Source: Rhodococcoides kyotonense
GTDB lineage: Bacteria; Actinomycetota; Actinomycetes; Mycobacteriales; Mycobacteriaceae
Reading direction: 5' to 3'
DNA: 64,000 nucleotides
NCBI RefSeq assembly: GCF_001645385.1
Contig: NZ_LVHI01000001.1
Span: 73,835-137,834 of the forward strand
This document shows, in pieces, positions 8,196-18,106 of this stretch (the stretch's first letter is position 1; every line of letters begins with the position of its first letter). The position numbers and the translations under genes were made by a program. Under the pieces are notes generated by a model, which did no database searches, was not told where the DNA came from, and saw nothing but the letters and a program-made list of their open reading frames with translations.

Positions 8196-8244
8196 TTCGA
8201 GTACCTGCTGAGCAAGCTCGGTCGAGCAGTGAAGCCCTACCGAA

Positions 8245-9507
8245 TCAAGCTCGACCGAAGGCGAGCGCGACGTTGTGCCCACCGAATCCGAACGAGTTGT
8301 TGATCGCGTAGTCGATCTGCGTCCTGCGGGCTTCGCCCTTGACGACGTCGAGATCGATTTCGGGATCCTGATTCTCCAAATTCAGTGTGGGAGGGATGAT
8401 TCCCTCGCGCACTGCCATCACCGTCAGCACCGATTCGAGGGCGCCGACGGCACCGATCGAGTGTCCGAGTGCGGACTTCGGTGCGTACACCGCTGCGTGA
8501 TTTCCGACGGCCTTGTTGATCGCGAGCGCCTCGGCCGTGTCACCGATCGGTGTGGCCGTGGCGTGCGCGTTCACGTGCTTGATGTCGGACTTCTGCAGGC
8601 CTGCGTTCTCGATGGCCTTCGTCATCGCACGAGCAGCGCCCGTGCCTTCCGGATCGGGAGCCACGAGATGGAACCCGTCGGAGGTGATTCCGGCACCGAG
8701 CAGGCGAGCGTGAATCGTCGCTCCGCGCGCCTTGGCGTGCTCCTCGGTCTCGATGACCATGAGCGCACCTGCCTCGCCGAACACGAATCCGTCACGGTCC
8801 TTGTCGAACGGCCGCGACGCGCCCTTGGGGTCGTCGTTCCTGGTGCTCATCGCGCGCATCATCGAGAAGCTCGCGATCGGCACGGCGTCGATGTATCCCT
8901 CGACGCCACCGGTGACGACCATGTCGGCGTCACCCATGACGATCATTCGCCATGCGTGAGCGATGCCCTCGGAGCCCGAGGAGCACGCCGACACCGGCGT
9001 GATGACGCCGGCTTGTGCTTTCAGTTCCAGTCCCACGACCGCTGCCGGTCCGTTGGGCATGACCATCTGAACTGCGAGAGGCGACACCTTGCGGTAGCCA
9101 CCGGCCTTCATCTTGTCGTTGGCGTCGATGAGCGAGTCACCGCCGCCGAGGCCGGTTCCGATCGACACTCCGAGACGAAGTGGATCGACCTCGGGGCTGC
9201 CCGCGTTCTTCCACACCTCACGACCGAGCACCGTGGACAGCTGCTCCACGTAGCTCAGTCGCCGAGCCTCGACCCGGCTGAGGAGGGTCGACGGGTTCAC
9301 CGCGAGGTGGCCGCCGATGCGAACGGGAAGGTCGAACTCCTTCACGAAGTCGTCCTCGAGCGCAGTGATTCCGCTCTCGCCGTTCAGCAGACCCTTCCAC
9401 GTGGCATCGACATCGCCCGCGATGGACGTGGTCGCAGCGAGGCTGGTGACGACGACATTCGGGAAGCGCCCGTTGTTGGTGGATGGGTTGGTCACGGTTC
9501 GACTCAC
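8245..9507 (-). CDS. kasA: 3-oxoacyl-ACP synthase KasA (FAS-II)
   Basis: A 420-residue beta-ketoacyl-ACP synthase that elongates meromycolate precursors by condensing malonyl-AcpM with acyl-AcpM. The nucleophile is Cys175 in V-S-A-C-S-S-G, the first histidine lies in V-N-A-H-A-T-A-T-P (about residue 315), and the second lies in S-F-G-F-G-G-H-N near the C-terminus; the lysine motif P-K-S-A-L-G-H is also intact. The GTG start at 9507 overlaps the acpM stop in a GTGA, indicating coupled translation. M. tuberculosis has two synthases, kasA and kasB, in this operon; only one is present here. Sequence similarity to KasA is high. Confidence 0.93.
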   Translation of the reverse strand: MSRTVTNPSTNNGRFPNVVVTSLAATTSIAGDVDATWKGLLNGESGITALEDDFVKEFDLPVRIGGHLAVNPSTLLSRVEARRLSYVEQLSTVLGREVWKNAGSPEVDPLRLGVSIGTGLGGGDSLIDANDKMKAGGYRKVSPLAVQMVMPNGPAAVVGLELKAQAGVITPVSACSSGSEGIAHAWRMIVMGDADMVVTGGVEGYIDAVPIASFSMMRAMSTRNDDPKGASRPFDKDRDGFVFGEAGALMVIETEEHAKARGATIHARLLGAGITSDGFHLVAPDPEGTGAARAMTKAIENAGLQKSDIKHVNAHATATPIGDTAEALAINKAVGNHAAVYAPKSALGHSIGAVGALESVLTVMAVREGIIPPTLNLENQDPEIDLDVVKGEARRTQIDYAINNSFGFGGHNVALAFGRA

Positions 9508-9803
9508 TCGCCCGAGTCGTCGAGCTTGGCCTTGATCGCCTCAGCGGCTTCCGGGTTCTCCGCCTCGAGCTTCTGGATGTACGCAACGGCGTCGCCGACG
9601 GTACGCAGGCTCGCGAGATCCTCGTCGGGGATCTTGACGCCGTACTTGTCCTCGGTCTGGACTGCGATCTCGACCATGGACAGCGAGTCGATGTCGAGGT
9701 CGTCGACGAACGACTTCTCGATGGTCACCTCGGAGGGCTCGATACCCGTGACCTCCTCGATGATCTCTGCAAGTCCGGCGATGAGGTCTTCCTGGCTGGC
9801 CAC
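9504..9803 (-). CDS. acpM: Meromycolate extension acyl carrier protein AcpM
   Basis: A 99-residue acyl carrier protein. The phosphopantetheine attachment serine is Ser40 in D-I-D-S-L-S-M, within the highly conserved stretch shared with mycobacterial AcpM. An alanine/glutamate-rich C-terminal tail extends past the usual 80-residue ACP length, as in AcpM, though it is shorter than the mycobacterial tail. The GTG start at 9803 has GGGAG eight bases upstream; the longer open frame to 9893 lacks homology. It is co-transcribed with fabD and kasA, and its stop overlaps the kasA start by four bases. Confidence 0.93.
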   Translation of the reverse strand: MASQEDLIAGLAEIIEEVTGIEPSEVTIEKSFVDDLDIDSLSMVEIAVQTEDKYGVKIPDEDLASLRTVGDAVAYIQKLEAENPEAAEAIKAKLDDSGE

Positions 9804-9921
9804 TGTTGTGGCTCCCTTCTTGTCGGTATCGATCTTTTCGATGTCGGTGCGACGGGAATCGCCGCACCGAAGTTCTCGTTGACGGGCGCACATCTCTCGC
9901 GAGATGACGCCCTCTTCCGTA

Positions 9922-9943
9922 CCCGCGGCGTTCGCGCCGCGGG
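9922..9943. other. Hairpin with TTCG tetraloop between fabD and acpM
   Basis: CCCGCGGCG and its complement enclose a TTCG loop, giving a very stable 9-bp stem 14 bases after the fabD stop. It has no U-tract. It may mark an mRNA processing or stability point that sets acpM levels above fabD. Confidence 0.55.
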
Positions 9944-9956
9944 AGGTCTGTGTCGA

Positions 9957-10865
9957 TCAGGCCAGTTCGGCCAGAGCGGCGATGTCCTCGGGGGTCTTCA
10001 GACCGAGGTTCGGCGTTCCGCGCATCTCGCGCTTCGCGATGCCGACGAGCGTGCCTGCGGGGGGAAGCTCGGCGACCGCGGAGACTGTGTTCTCCTTCAG
10101 CGTCGCCGTGCAGAGATCCCACCTGACCGGCTTGGTGACCTGGGCGGCCAGTTTGGCGAGCGCGTCGGCGCCGGACGTCACGGGCTTGCCGTCGGAGTTC
10201 GACAGCAGCGTCCGTGTGGGCTCGGACGGAGTGATCGCCGACGCGGCAGCAGCGACGGCGTCCTGCGCCGGCGCCATGAAACGAGTGTGGAATGCGCCTG
10301 CAACCGGGAGGGAACGCACGCGAGCCTTCTCCGGCGGGTTCGCAGCGAGTTCTTCGAGGGCGGTGTGCAACCCTGCTGCAACGATTTGACCTGCAGCATT
10401 GATGTTGGCGGGTTCGAGGCCGAGCTCGCCCAGTCGAGCGAGCACGGCTGCTTCGTCACCACCAAGGACCGCCGACATTCCGGTCGGCTCGAGGGCGCAT
10501 GCCTTCGCCATCTCCGCGCCGCGGACGGCAGCGAGAGCGACGGCTTCGTCGGAGGTGATGACGCCTGCCACCGCGGCGGCAGCGAGCTCGCCGACCGAGT
10601 GACCTGCAACGATGGCGTCGGCGGGAACGATTCCGCGGCCGTCGGCTTCTTCGAACGCGAGGAGCGCAGCAGCGACGACGAGCGGCTGGGTGACCGAGGT
10701 GTCGGTGATCTCCTCGGCGGTTGCCGTCGTCCCGAGCCGAGCCAGATCGAGTCCCGACGCTTTGGACCAGAGAGCAATCCGGTCCGCAGCTCCGGGGAGT
10801 TCGAGCCATGGCAGGAGCATGCCGGGTGTCTGAGAGCCCTGACCGGGCGCAAGCAACGCAATCAC
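9957..10865 (-). CDS. fabD: Malonyl-CoA:ACP transacylase FabD
   Basis: A 302-residue malonyl transferase that loads malonate from CoA onto AcpM. The active-site serine is Ser90 in G-H-S-V-G-E, the N-terminal L-L-A-P-G-Q-G-S-Q motif is complete, and the catalytic histidine lies in G-A-F-H-T near residue 195. The start is GTG 10865; no strong ribosome site is visible, and the next upstream in-frame codon would run into the operator. It is the first gene of the FAS-II operon, directly downstream of the MabR operator and regulator. Confidence 0.93.
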   Translation of the reverse strand: MIALLAPGQGSQTPGMLLPWLELPGAADRIALWSKASGLDLARLGTTATAEEITDTSVTQPLVVAAALLAFEEADGRGIVPADAIVAGHSVGELAAAAVAGVITSDEAVALAAVRGAEMAKACALEPTGMSAVLGGDEAAVLARLGELGLEPANINAAGQIVAAGLHTALEELAANPPEKARVRSLPVAGAFHTRFMAPAQDAVAAAASAITPSEPTRTLLSNSDGKPVTSGADALAKLAAQVTKPVRWDLCTATLKENTVSAVAELPPAGTLVGIAKREMRGTPNLGLKTPEDIAALAELA

Positions 10866-10931
10866 ATCGTCTAGAGAACACTGTGGCGGCCCCGTTGGCC
10901 GATGTCGCCCTCGTCAAACCTTCGGCATCCA

Positions 10932-10952
10932 ATTTGTAGGGACCCAACAAAT
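10932..10952. promoter_or_regulatory. MabR operator upstream of the FAS-II operon
   Basis: An inverted repeat ATTTGT-N9-ACAAAT lies in the 128-base mabR-fabD gap. It closely resembles the TTTTGT-N9-ACAAAA palindrome that, as I recall, MabR binds in the mycobacterial fasII promoter. The spacer itself is near-symmetric (GGGACCC). It probably controls the fabD operon. Confidence 0.65.
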
Positions 10953-10993
10953 CGGCACGTGGTCCGGCGACATCGCCACACCCTGCCTCGGCG

Positions 10994-12358
10994 TTACGTC
11001 ACCACTTCGCCGAATGTTACGTGTGTGATCTGTGGGGCGGGATACTGCGGTTCGTGATGCATTTGGGCTAGACGACCGACCGTTGCGGCGACACGTAATA
11101 CATACGCGTCACGTGATTGTGTGGGATCTCGGCCTGTGACTTCCGCTATACGTTTCAGGCGATACCGGACAGTATTTGGATGAACAAACAGCTGCCGTGC
11201 ACAAGTCTCGACTGCACCTCCACAGTCGAGGTAGGCGTCGAGAGTGTCCGCCAGACCCGATCCAGCGGCGGCGAGCGGATGCACCACCTGCTCGTTCAAC
11301 GCGGCGATCGCGGCCCCGTCGCCGAGGAGTGCGCGTTCGGGTAGCAACTCCCCGGCATGCACCGGGCGCGGCGCCCCGCGCCATCCCGCGACGGCCTGCA
11401 TTCCCGCGAACGCCTCGACGGCGCTCGAATGCGCGGCACCGAGGGTCCGCGTCGTCGGGCCGATGACGACAGGTCCGTCGGAGAAGTTCTCGAGCATGTC
11501 CTCGAGAAAGGCGCTGCTCGTCGGGCTGTCGATCAGCTCGCCACTGACGACCATGACGAGCCGCGTGCCCTGGACGACAGCCAACGCGGCCCGATGGTGT
11601 TTCTGTGCGACGGTGTGCACGGTGCCGACGACGGACACACCCTGGTTCTCCGGCGGCGTACCGACCAGGACCGTCGCAGGTGCCGTCGCGTCCCAGTTCA
11701 GCGTCGCGGCACGCGACAGCATGTCCGAACCGGTGTCCCCGCGGACGACGGCGTCGACGACGAGAGCTTCGAGCCGGGTGTCCCATGCGCCGCGAGATTC
11801 GGCGGCGCTCGCGTAGACGGACGCGGCCGCGAAACCCAGCTCTCGCCCGTATCGCAGTACCGCCTCGGTGAGCGCCACCAGCTGCTGATCGTTTCTCGCC
11901 AGCGCGGGGAGCCACTGCTCGAAGAACTCCATCGCGACGCGAACCATGTCGACCGTCTGGCGCAGAGTGAGGCGACGCGCGAGATCCTGCGGAATCACCT
12001 GGAACGCGTCGAGGCTGAACCGGATGTCGCTCTGCGGATTCTTCAGCCACTCCAGGAAGTTGTCGACGGCAGTCTGGATCAGAAGCTGAACGCTGGCCCG
12101 CTGGGCCGCGTCGAGACCCCCGAAGAACGGGAGCTGGTCCTGCATCGTCGTGACTGCTTCGGTGGACAGACGCCCCGAGAACTGCTTGACGCGCCGAAGG
12201 AGGGCGTCGGGCAGGGGATCCCGCTTGTGCCGTGACGGAGCCAAGGCCTTGACCGGCAGGTGTACCTCGTTCTCGGTGACGATCCCGTCGGACTCGACGG
12301 GGTAGCCGCCGGCGTTGGTGTGTTCGTGCGCTCCGGCGGGCTTCTTGCTGTCGACCAT
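10994..12358 (-). CDS. mabR: FAS-II regulator MabR (PucR-type transcriptional regulator)
   Basis: A 454-residue PucR/CdaR-family regulator. The central part resembles the sensor portion of this family, and the C-terminal helix-turn-helix (about residues 380-435) contains the typical F-V-H-P-N-T-V-R-Y-R-L recognition helix. Position and length match M. tuberculosis Rv2242 (MabR), which controls the fasII operon in response to long-chain acyl-CoA. ATG 12358 is used. A candidate palindromic site lies in the gap to fabD. The aceE gene lies upstream on the same strand, separated by a terminator-like hairpin. Confidence 0.9.
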   Translation of the reverse strand: MVDSKKPAGAHEHTNAGGYPVESDGIVTENEVHLPVKALAPSRHKRDPLPDALLRRVKQFSGRLSTEAVTTMQDQLPFFGGLDAAQRASVQLLIQTAVDNFLEWLKNPQSDIRFSLDAFQVIPQDLARRLTLRQTVDMVRVAMEFFEQWLPALARNDQQLVALTEAVLRYGRELGFAAASVYASAAESRGAWDTRLEALVVDAVVRGDTGSDMLSRAATLNWDATAPATVLVGTPPENQGVSVVGTVHTVAQKHHRAALAVVQGTRLVMVVSGELIDSPTSSAFLEDMLENFSDGPVVIGPTTRTLGAAHSSAVEAFAGMQAVAGWRGAPRPVHAGELLPERALLGDGAAIAALNEQVVHPLAAAGSGLADTLDAYLDCGGAVETCARQLFVHPNTVRYRLKRIAEVTGRDPTQSRDAYVLRVAATVGRLAQMHHEPQYPAPQITHVTFGEVVT

Positions 12359-12375
12359 GTGAAAAACCTACGCCC

Positions 12376-12407
12376 GCCCGCCGGTGTCCGGTGACACGGA
12401 CACGGGC
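12376..12407 (-). terminator. Probable terminator of aceE
   Basis: GTGTCCG-GTGACA-CGGACAC forms the inner stem and GCCC/GGGC an outer stem with a left bulge. On the minus strand, five Ts follow a few bases later, just before the mabR start. It would separate aceE from mabR transcription, or attenuate read-through into mabR. Confidence 0.6.
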
Positions 12408-12433
12408 GAGCGAGCGTCGGATATCGGTTGCGG

Positions 12434-15265
12434 CTACGCGGAACCGGTGTCGGCGTACGACGTCTCTGCAGCGTGGACGTCGTCGATGCGGTACTTGGCC
12501 GCAGCGTCGACCGCCTTCGACTTGTCGATCTCACCGGACTCACCGAGCGCGGTCAGCACGGCCACGACGATGGATTCGGCGTCGACGTTGAACACACGAC
12601 GGGCTGCGGGACGGGTGTCGGAGAATCCGAATCCGTCGGTGCCGAGGGTGACGTAGTCGCCCGGGACCCACTGACGGATCTGGTCCGGCACGGCGCGCAT
12701 CCAGTCCGACGCGGCGACGACGGGTCCTGCCGCAGCGGACAGAGCCTGCGTGACGAACGGAACCCGCTTCTCGGCACCCGGGTTGCGCAGTGCTTCCTGC
12801 TCGGCCTCGACGCCGTCGCGACGCAGTTCGCTCCACGAGGTGACCGACCAGACGCCGGAACGCACACCCCACTCGTCCTCGAGGAGTTGGCGGGCCTTGC
12901 GTGCAGAGACCAGGCCGACACCCGATGCCAGGATCTGTGCCTCGGGTCCGTCGCCCTGCTGCGGCTTCTCGAACAAGTAGATGCCCTTCAGCAGAGCATC
13001 GACGTCGAGGTCCTCGGGCTGAGCCGGCTGCTGGTACGGCTCGTTGTAGAGAGTGATGTAGTAGAAGATGTTCTCTCCACCGAATCCCTCGGTACCTTCG
13101 GTGCCGCCGTACATCCGTCGCAGACCGTCCTTGACGATGTGCGCGATCTCGTACGAGAACGCCGGGTCGTAGGCCACTGCCGCCGGGTTGGTCGCGGCGA
13201 GAAGCAGCGAATGGCCGTCGGCGTGCTGCAGACCCTCACCGGTGAGCGTCGTGCGGCCGGCCGTCGCGCCGAGGACGAAACCGCGGGCCATCTGATCGGC
13301 CGCGGCCCACAGGCCGTCGCCGGTGCGCTGGAACCCGAACATCGAGTAGAAGATGTACAGCGGGATCATCGGCTCGCCGTGCGTCGCGTACGACGTACCG
13401 ACGGCGGTGAACGACGACGTCGACCCGGCCTCGTTGATGCCCTCGTGCAGGATCTGGCCGGTGGCGTTCTCCTTGTAGGCGAGCATGAGCTCGGAGTCCA
13501 CGGACGTGTAGAGCTGGCCGTTGCGGTTGTAGATCTTCAGCGACGGGAACCACGAGTCCATCCCGAACGTGCGCGCCTCGTCCGGGATGATCGGCACGAT
13601 GCGGTGGCCGATCTCCTTGTCGCGCAACAGCTCCTTCATGACACGCACGAGCGCCATGGTGGTGGCAACTTCCTGCTTGCCGGAGCCCTTGAGCAACGTC
13701 TTGTAGGTGTCGTCCTTCGGCTGCGGCAGCGGCTTCGGGCTTGTGCGACGCTCGGGGACGAAGCCGCCGAGGTTCTTGCGCCGCTCGAGCATGTACTGGA
13801 TCTCCGGCGCGTCGGGGCCCGGGTGGTAGTACGGAGGCAGGTACGGATCCTTCTCGAGCTCCTCGTCGGAGATCGGGATGTGCTGCAGGTCGCGGAACTT
13901 CTTCAGGTCGTCCAGCGTCAGCTTCTTCATCTGGTGGGTCGCGTTGCGGCCCTCGAAGCTCTTGCCGAGCGTGTAGCCCTTGATGGTGTGGGCCAGGATG
14001 ACCGTCGGCTGTCCCTTGTGGGCCATCGCGGCCGCGTAGGCGGCGTGGACCTTGCGGTAGTCGTGGCCACCGCGCTTGAGGTTCCAGATGTCGTCGTCGG
14101 ACAGGTCCTTGACGAGCTCCTTCGTCCGCGGGTCGCGGCCGAAGAAGTGGTCGCGAACGTAGCCGCCGTCGTTGGCCTTGTAGGTCTGGTAGTCACCGTC
14201 GGGGGTGACGTTCATGAGGTTGACCAGCGCGCCGTCCTTGTCGGCGTGCAGCAGCGAGTCCCACTCGCGTCCCCAGATGACCTTGATGACGTTCCATCCG
14301 GCGCCGCGGAAGAACGACTCCAGCTCCTGGATGATCTTGCCGTTTCCGCGGACCGGGCCGTCGAGGCGCTGCAGGTTGCAGTTGACGACGAAGGTCAGGT
14401 TGTCGAGACCTTCGGTGGCCGCGACGTGCGCGAGGCCGCGCGACTCCGGCTCGTCCATCTCGCCGTCGCCCAGGAACGCCCACACGTGCTGGTCGGAGGT
14501 GTCCTTGATGCCGCGATCGTGCAGGTAGTGGTTGAAGCGAGCCTGATAGATGGCGTTCATCGGGCCGAGGCCCATCGACACCGTCGGGAACTCCCAGAAG
14601 TCCTGCATGAGGCGCGGGTGCGGGTACGACGGCAGACCGCCTCCCTGATCGCTGTGGCTGTACTCCTGCCGGAACCCGTCCATGCGCTCGGCGGGGATGC
14701 GGCCCTCGAGGAACGCACGCGCGTAGATACCGGGGGAGGCGTGGCCCTGGATGAAGATCTGGTCGCCGCCGCCCGGGTGATCCTTGCCGCGGAAGAAGTG
14801 GTTGAAGCCGACCTCGTAGAGAGCGGCGGACGACGCGTAGGTGGAGATGTGGCCGCCGACGCCGACGCCGGGACGCTGGGCGCGGTGCACCATGATCGCG
14901 GCATTCCAGCGGATCCAGGCGCGGTAGCGACGCTCGACTTCTTCGTCACCGGGGAACCACGGCTCGTTCTCGGTGGGGATGGTGTTGACGTAGTCCGTCG
15001 ACGTCAAGGACGGGAGCGCGACGCGGCGCTCGCCGGCGCGTTCGAGCAACCGGAGCATCAGGTACCGGGCTCGGGCGGGTCCGGAGCGTTCGAGCAATCC
15101 GTCGAACGACTCGATCCACTCGTCGGTTTCCGAACTGTCGATATCGGGCAGGTACGACGCGACACCCTCGCGGATGACGCGAACCCTGCCGTCCGAGCCG
15201 GTGGGCCCGCTGGTCTTGCCGGCAGCATGTGTGGTCTGCCGTTCGTCCTTGTTCAACTCGGACAA
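12434..15265 (-). CDS. aceE: Pyruvate dehydrogenase E1 component (homodimeric)
   Basis: A 943-residue thiamine-diphosphate enzyme that decarboxylates pyruvate and acetylates the lipoyl domain of E2, the entry step to acetyl-CoA for the TCA cycle and lipid synthesis. The TPP motif is visible as G-D-G-E-M-D-E followed some 30 residues later by N-C-N-L-Q. Length is typical of the single-chain AceE. The start is an uncommon TTG at 15265, supported by GAGGAG eight bases upstream; no ATG or GTG lies nearby. Strict use of C-ending codons suggests high expression. It is divergent from the DUF3052 gene, as in mycobacteria. Confidence 0.93.
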   Translation of the reverse strand: MSELNKDERQTTHAAGKTSGPTGSDGRVRVIREGVASYLPDIDSSETDEWIESFDGLLERSGPARARYLMLRLLERAGERRVALPSLTSTDYVNTIPTENEPWFPGDEEVERRYRAWIRWNAAIMVHRAQRPGVGVGGHISTYASSAALYEVGFNHFFRGKDHPGGGDQIFIQGHASPGIYARAFLEGRIPAERMDGFRQEYSHSDQGGGLPSYPHPRLMQDFWEFPTVSMGLGPMNAIYQARFNHYLHDRGIKDTSDQHVWAFLGDGEMDEPESRGLAHVAATEGLDNLTFVVNCNLQRLDGPVRGNGKIIQELESFFRGAGWNVIKVIWGREWDSLLHADKDGALVNLMNVTPDGDYQTYKANDGGYVRDHFFGRDPRTKELVKDLSDDDIWNLKRGGHDYRKVHAAYAAAMAHKGQPTVILAHTIKGYTLGKSFEGRNATHQMKKLTLDDLKKFRDLQHIPISDEELEKDPYLPPYYHPGPDAPEIQYMLERRKNLGGFVPERRTSPKPLPQPKDDTYKTLLKGSGKQEVATTMALVRVMKELLRDKEIGHRIVPIIPDEARTFGMDSWFPSLKIYNRNGQLYTSVDSELMLAYKENATGQILHEGINEAGSTSSFTAVGTSYATHGEPMIPLYIFYSMFGFQRTGDGLWAAADQMARGFVLGATAGRTTLTGEGLQHADGHSLLLAATNPAAVAYDPAFSYEIAHIVKDGLRRMYGGTEGTEGFGGENIFYYITLYNEPYQQPAQPEDLDVDALLKGIYLFEKPQQGDGPEAQILASGVGLVSARKARQLLEDEWGVRSGVWSVTSWSELRRDGVEAEQEALRNPGAEKRVPFVTQALSAAAGPVVAASDWMRAVPDQIRQWVPGDYVTLGTDGFGFSDTRPAARRVFNVDAESIVVAVLTALGESGEIDKSKAVDAAAKYRIDDVHAAETSYADTGSA

Positions 15266-15523
15266 CGTGTGTACTCCTCAGTGTGGCGGACGCTCGGTGC
15301 GGCGACCGTTCCCTGTATCTCGCGCTCTGTGACGGCGAGACACGTTCATCATTTCCGGTGATCCACCTCAATCCTCCTACACATCTTCCACCGCGGTGGT
15401 ACGGAGTCCCCCTACCCGCGAGTAGAAATTTATGTACGCAATTTCGGCGCGGTCCGCTTGCGCACGCGGCGAAAACACTGTTCGCTTGCACTACTTCACC
15501 CACAATGCAAGGAGGTCACCACC

Positions 15524-15946
15524 GTGGTCGCCGCGGCGGACGCTCAGAACTACGCTCAGAAGCTTGGAATCACCCGCGACTTGGTCGTTCAGGAACTGGG
15601 CTGGGACGAGGACACAGACGACGATCTGCGTGCCGACGTCGAGGAAGCCATCGGTGGTGAAACCCTCGACGAAGATTCGGACGAGGTGATCGACGTCGTG
15701 CTGCTGTGGTGGCGCGATGGAGACGGAGACCTGGTCGACGCCCTCATGGACGCGATCGGTCCGCTGTCGGACGACGGTTTCGTGTGGGTCCTCAGCCCCA
15801 AGACCGGCCTGCCGGGACACGTCGAACCCAGTGAGATCGCCGAGTCGGCACCGACCGCGGGTCTGACTCAGACCTCCGCGGCCAACCTGGGCGATTGGAT
15901 CGGAAGCCGCCTGGTGCAGCCCAAGTCGCGCGCAGGCAAGCGCTAG
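15524..15946 (+). CDS. DUF3052 family protein
   Basis: A 140-residue acidic soluble protein of the DUF3052 family, found next to aceE and ahpE in mycolic actinobacteria; its function is unknown. The N-terminal part contains a conserved segment G-W-D-E-D-T-D-D-D and a hydrophobic V-V-L-L-W-W-R core. GTG 15524 is chosen because a near-perfect ribosome site AAGGAGGT lies seven bases upstream; the frame is open further but without homology. The 258-base gap to aceE holds the divergent promoters and a CCACCGCGGTGG palindrome at 15388-15399. ahpE follows after 26 bases, so the two are probably one transcript. Confidence 0.82.
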   Translation: MVAAADAQNYAQKLGITRDLVVQELGWDEDTDDDLRADVEEAIGGETLDEDSDEVIDVVLLWWRDGDGDLVDALMDAIGPLSDDGFVWVLSPKTGLPGHVEPSEIAESAPTAGLTQTSAANLGDWIGSRLVQPKSRAGKR

Positions 15947-15972
15947 ACACGTCGGAACAGGAAACAGATCTG

Positions 15973-16431
15973 ATGCCACTCGAGGTGGGCGCGCAGGCGC
16001 CTGACTTCACTCTGAAAGATCAGAACAACCAGGAAGTTTCTCTGGCGTCGTATCGCGGCGTCAAGAACGTGCTCCTGGTGTTCTACCCGCTTGCGTTCAC
16101 CGGTACCTGCCAGGGCGAACTGTGCAAGGTGCGCGACGAACTGCCGAAGTACGAGAACGACGACACCGCCGTTCTCGCCATTTCGGTGGGACCTCCACCG
16201 ACGCACAAGATCTGGGCGGCCGAGCAGGGGTACACGTTCCCTCTGCTGTCCGATTTCTGGCCGCACGGAGAAGTAGCCCAGGCGTACGGCGTGTTCAACG
16301 ACAAGGCCGGGTTCGCCAATCGCGGCACCTTCGTCATCGACAAGGACGGCATCATCCGGTTCTCCGAGATGAAGCAGCCCGGCGAAGCGCGCGATCAGTC
16401 CGTATGGGACGACGCGCTCGCCAGCGTCTGA
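15973..16431 (+). CDS. ahpE: Peroxiredoxin AhpE
   Basis: A 152-residue 1-Cys-type peroxiredoxin that reduces hydrogen peroxide, organic peroxides and peroxynitrite. The peroxidatic Cys46 sits in F-T-G-T-C-Q-G, and the downstream S-V-G-P-P-P-T-H-K-I-W segment matches M. tuberculosis AhpE almost residue for residue. Unlike that enzyme there is a second cysteine at position 51, close to the active site, which could form a disulphide; this is an inference. ATG 15973 follows an AGGA at a slightly long spacing. It lies in a likely operon with the DUF3052 gene and is followed by tRNA-Val. Confidence 0.93.
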   Translation: MPLEVGAQAPDFTLKDQNNQEVSLASYRGVKNVLLVFYPLAFTGTCQGELCKVRDELPKYENDDTAVLAISVGPPPTHKIWAAEQGYTFPLLSDFWPHGEVAQAYGVFNDKAGFANRGTFVIDKDGIIRFSEMKQPGEARDQSVWDDALASV

Positions 16432-16506
16432 CCTGCGGAATTGTAGATCGCGACAGGACGCGCTAAGTTTTTCCATGCGTTCCGGCGGCTTCGGTCGCCG
16501 GTACTC

Positions 16507-16578
16507 GGGCGTATAGCTCAGCGGTAGAGCTCTGGTTTTACACACCAGCGGTCGGGGGTTCGAACCCCTCTGCGCCCA
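16507..16578 (+). tRNA. tRNA-Val (TAC anticodon)
   Basis: A complete cloverleaf: acceptor GGGCGTA with TGCGCCC (one U-G pair), anticodon stem CTGGT/ACCAG around loop TTTACAC (anticodon TAC, reading GUA/GUG), and T-loop TTCGAAC. The CCA tail is not encoded. It sits at the left edge of the accessory block. Confidence 0.93.
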
Positions 16579-16612
16579 CCCTTCTTCTCATTCGGCGCAA
16601 CTCAGTGCACAC

Positions 16613-16654
16613 AATCGGCCCGGTTCGACGGAATTCCGTCGAACCGGGCCGATT
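16613..16654. terminator. Strong bidirectional terminator after tRNA-Val
   Basis: A 19-bp perfect stem (AATCGGCCCGGTTCGACGG and complement) closes an AATT loop. It separates tRNA-Val from the convergent MFS transporter gene. Confidence 0.85.
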
Positions 16655-16671
16655 CTGTGCAGTCCGTTGCG

Positions 16672-17982
16672 TCAGACCGCCGCCGGTGTCTTTCGCTCCG
16701 CGCGCGAACCCAGGTACGTCGTCTGGCGAACGGTCGCAAGCGTGATCAGGCCGACGATGCAAGACCCGACGACGAAGAACGCGGGGGAGACCGAGCTTCC
16801 CGTGCGGTCGATCAGCCACGTCGCGATGTACGCGGCCGTGCCGCCCGTCGCGATCGTCGCGAGATTGAACCCGAGGGCGACACCCGTCAGGCGAACGCGG
16901 GAATCGAACAGCGACGGGAACAGTGGGGCAGTCGCCGTCTGAATCAGCGGAGTTCCGAACGCGAAGAAGCCGAATGCGATGGCGGCGACGAACAATCCGT
17001 GCTCGCCCATCATCAGCATCGCCGGGTAGGCGATGACAGCCGACGCGACGAGACCGACCACCAACACCCTCTTGCTTCCGAACCTGTCGACGAACAGTCC
17101 CGCGACCGGCATCGACAACGCGACCAGAACGATGACGAGCGCAGCCGTCCACGTCACCGCGGTCTGGCTGTAGCCACCCTCGCGAACGAGGTGAATACCG
17201 ATGTAGGTGAGCACCATGTAGCCGGTGGCGTTCTGTGCGACGCCGAGACCGAACACCTGCAGCACCTGCTTCGGATGTGTGCGAAGCAGTTCGCCGAGAG
17301 GCGCTTTCGCGAGTTGATCCTTCGCGGCGACCTTCTCGAATTCGGGGGAGTCCTCGATGCGGGTTCGGGTCCACAGGCAGAACAGCACGAGCGGGACGCC
17401 GAGCAGGAACGGGATGCGCCATCCCCAACTCGTCATCTGGGCATCGGACGTCAACGCCGACGTCGTCGCCACCACGATCGCGGCCAATGCGAAACCGCTG
17501 TTGCTGCCGAACGCGACGAACGACGCGCCGAGACCCTTGCGCTTCTCGCCGACCGTCTCGTAGACGTAGGTCAGCGCACCGCCGAGTTCGCCGCCGGCCG
17601 AGAAGCCCTGCACGAGACGCGCAATGACGAGCAGGACGGGTGCGAGAATTCCCGCGTTCTCGTAGGTGGGCAGGAACGCCATCAGTGCACTACCCGCTCC
17701 CATCAGCAGGACGGAGAACAGCAGTGCCCGCTTACGGCCGTGCCGATCTCCGAGCCTGCCGAAGAAGATGCCACCGATCGGTCGCATCAGATACGCCGAC
17801 GCGAACACCGCGAGACTGGCCAACAGGGACGCGGTCGGATCGTCGCCGGGGAAGAACAGAGGGCTGACCACGACCGCCAGGTAGGCGTACACGGTCAGGT
17901 CGTAGTACTCGACGATGGTTCCGACGGCGGCGGCGAGAACACCGCGGCGTCGGGTCTGCTCGAGGGTGCGTGTGGTTGCCAC
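16672..17982 (-). CDS. MFS transporter, metabolite:H+ symporter (MHS) family
   Basis: A 436-residue, twelve-helix major facilitator of the MHS subfamily (relatives: ShiA, KgtP, ProP), which imports organic acids or betaines with protons. The start G-T-I-V-E-Y-Y-D-L-T-V-Y-A-Y and the loop motif G-R-L-G-D-R-H-G-R-K (between helices 2 and 3) are diagnostic. The start is GTG 17982 with GGAG at six bases. Its promoter region contains the same AAA-N2-TGTACA-N2-TTT operator as the acyl-CoA ligase operon, so it probably imports that pathway's carboxylic-acid substrate. Confidence 0.85.
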   Translation of the reverse strand: MATTRTLEQTRRRGVLAAAVGTIVEYYDLTVYAYLAVVVSPLFFPGDDPTASLLASLAVFASAYLMRPIGGIFFGRLGDRHGRKRALLFSVLLMGAGSALMAFLPTYENAGILAPVLLVIARLVQGFSAGGELGGALTYVYETVGEKRKGLGASFVAFGSNSGFALAAIVVATTSALTSDAQMTSWGWRIPFLLGVPLVLFCLWTRTRIEDSPEFEKVAAKDQLAKAPLGELLRTHPKQVLQVFGLGVAQNATGYMVLTYIGIHLVREGGYSQTAVTWTAALVIVLVALSMPVAGLFVDRFGSKRVLVVGLVASAVIAYPAMLMMGEHGLFVAAIAFGFFAFGTPLIQTATAPLFPSLFDSRVRLTGVALGFNLATIATGGTAAYIATWLIDRTGSSVSPAFFVVGSCIVGLITLATVRQTTYLGSRAERKTPAAV

Positions 17983-18106
17983 GAACGGCTCCGGTTCTGT
18001 GTGAAGGAGATCGGTCGCGCATTCACCGGGCGCCGGTGTCCTGTGTCGTCGGCCGGCTACGGGCGAATCGGGTGTGCGCGGTCACACTGTAACCCCAAAC
18101 CCTGTC

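Noticed and set aside
12428-15361. 977-codon open frame antisense to aceE
   Set aside because: A shadow of the strongly biased aceE codons; it has no recognisable domain or ribosome site.
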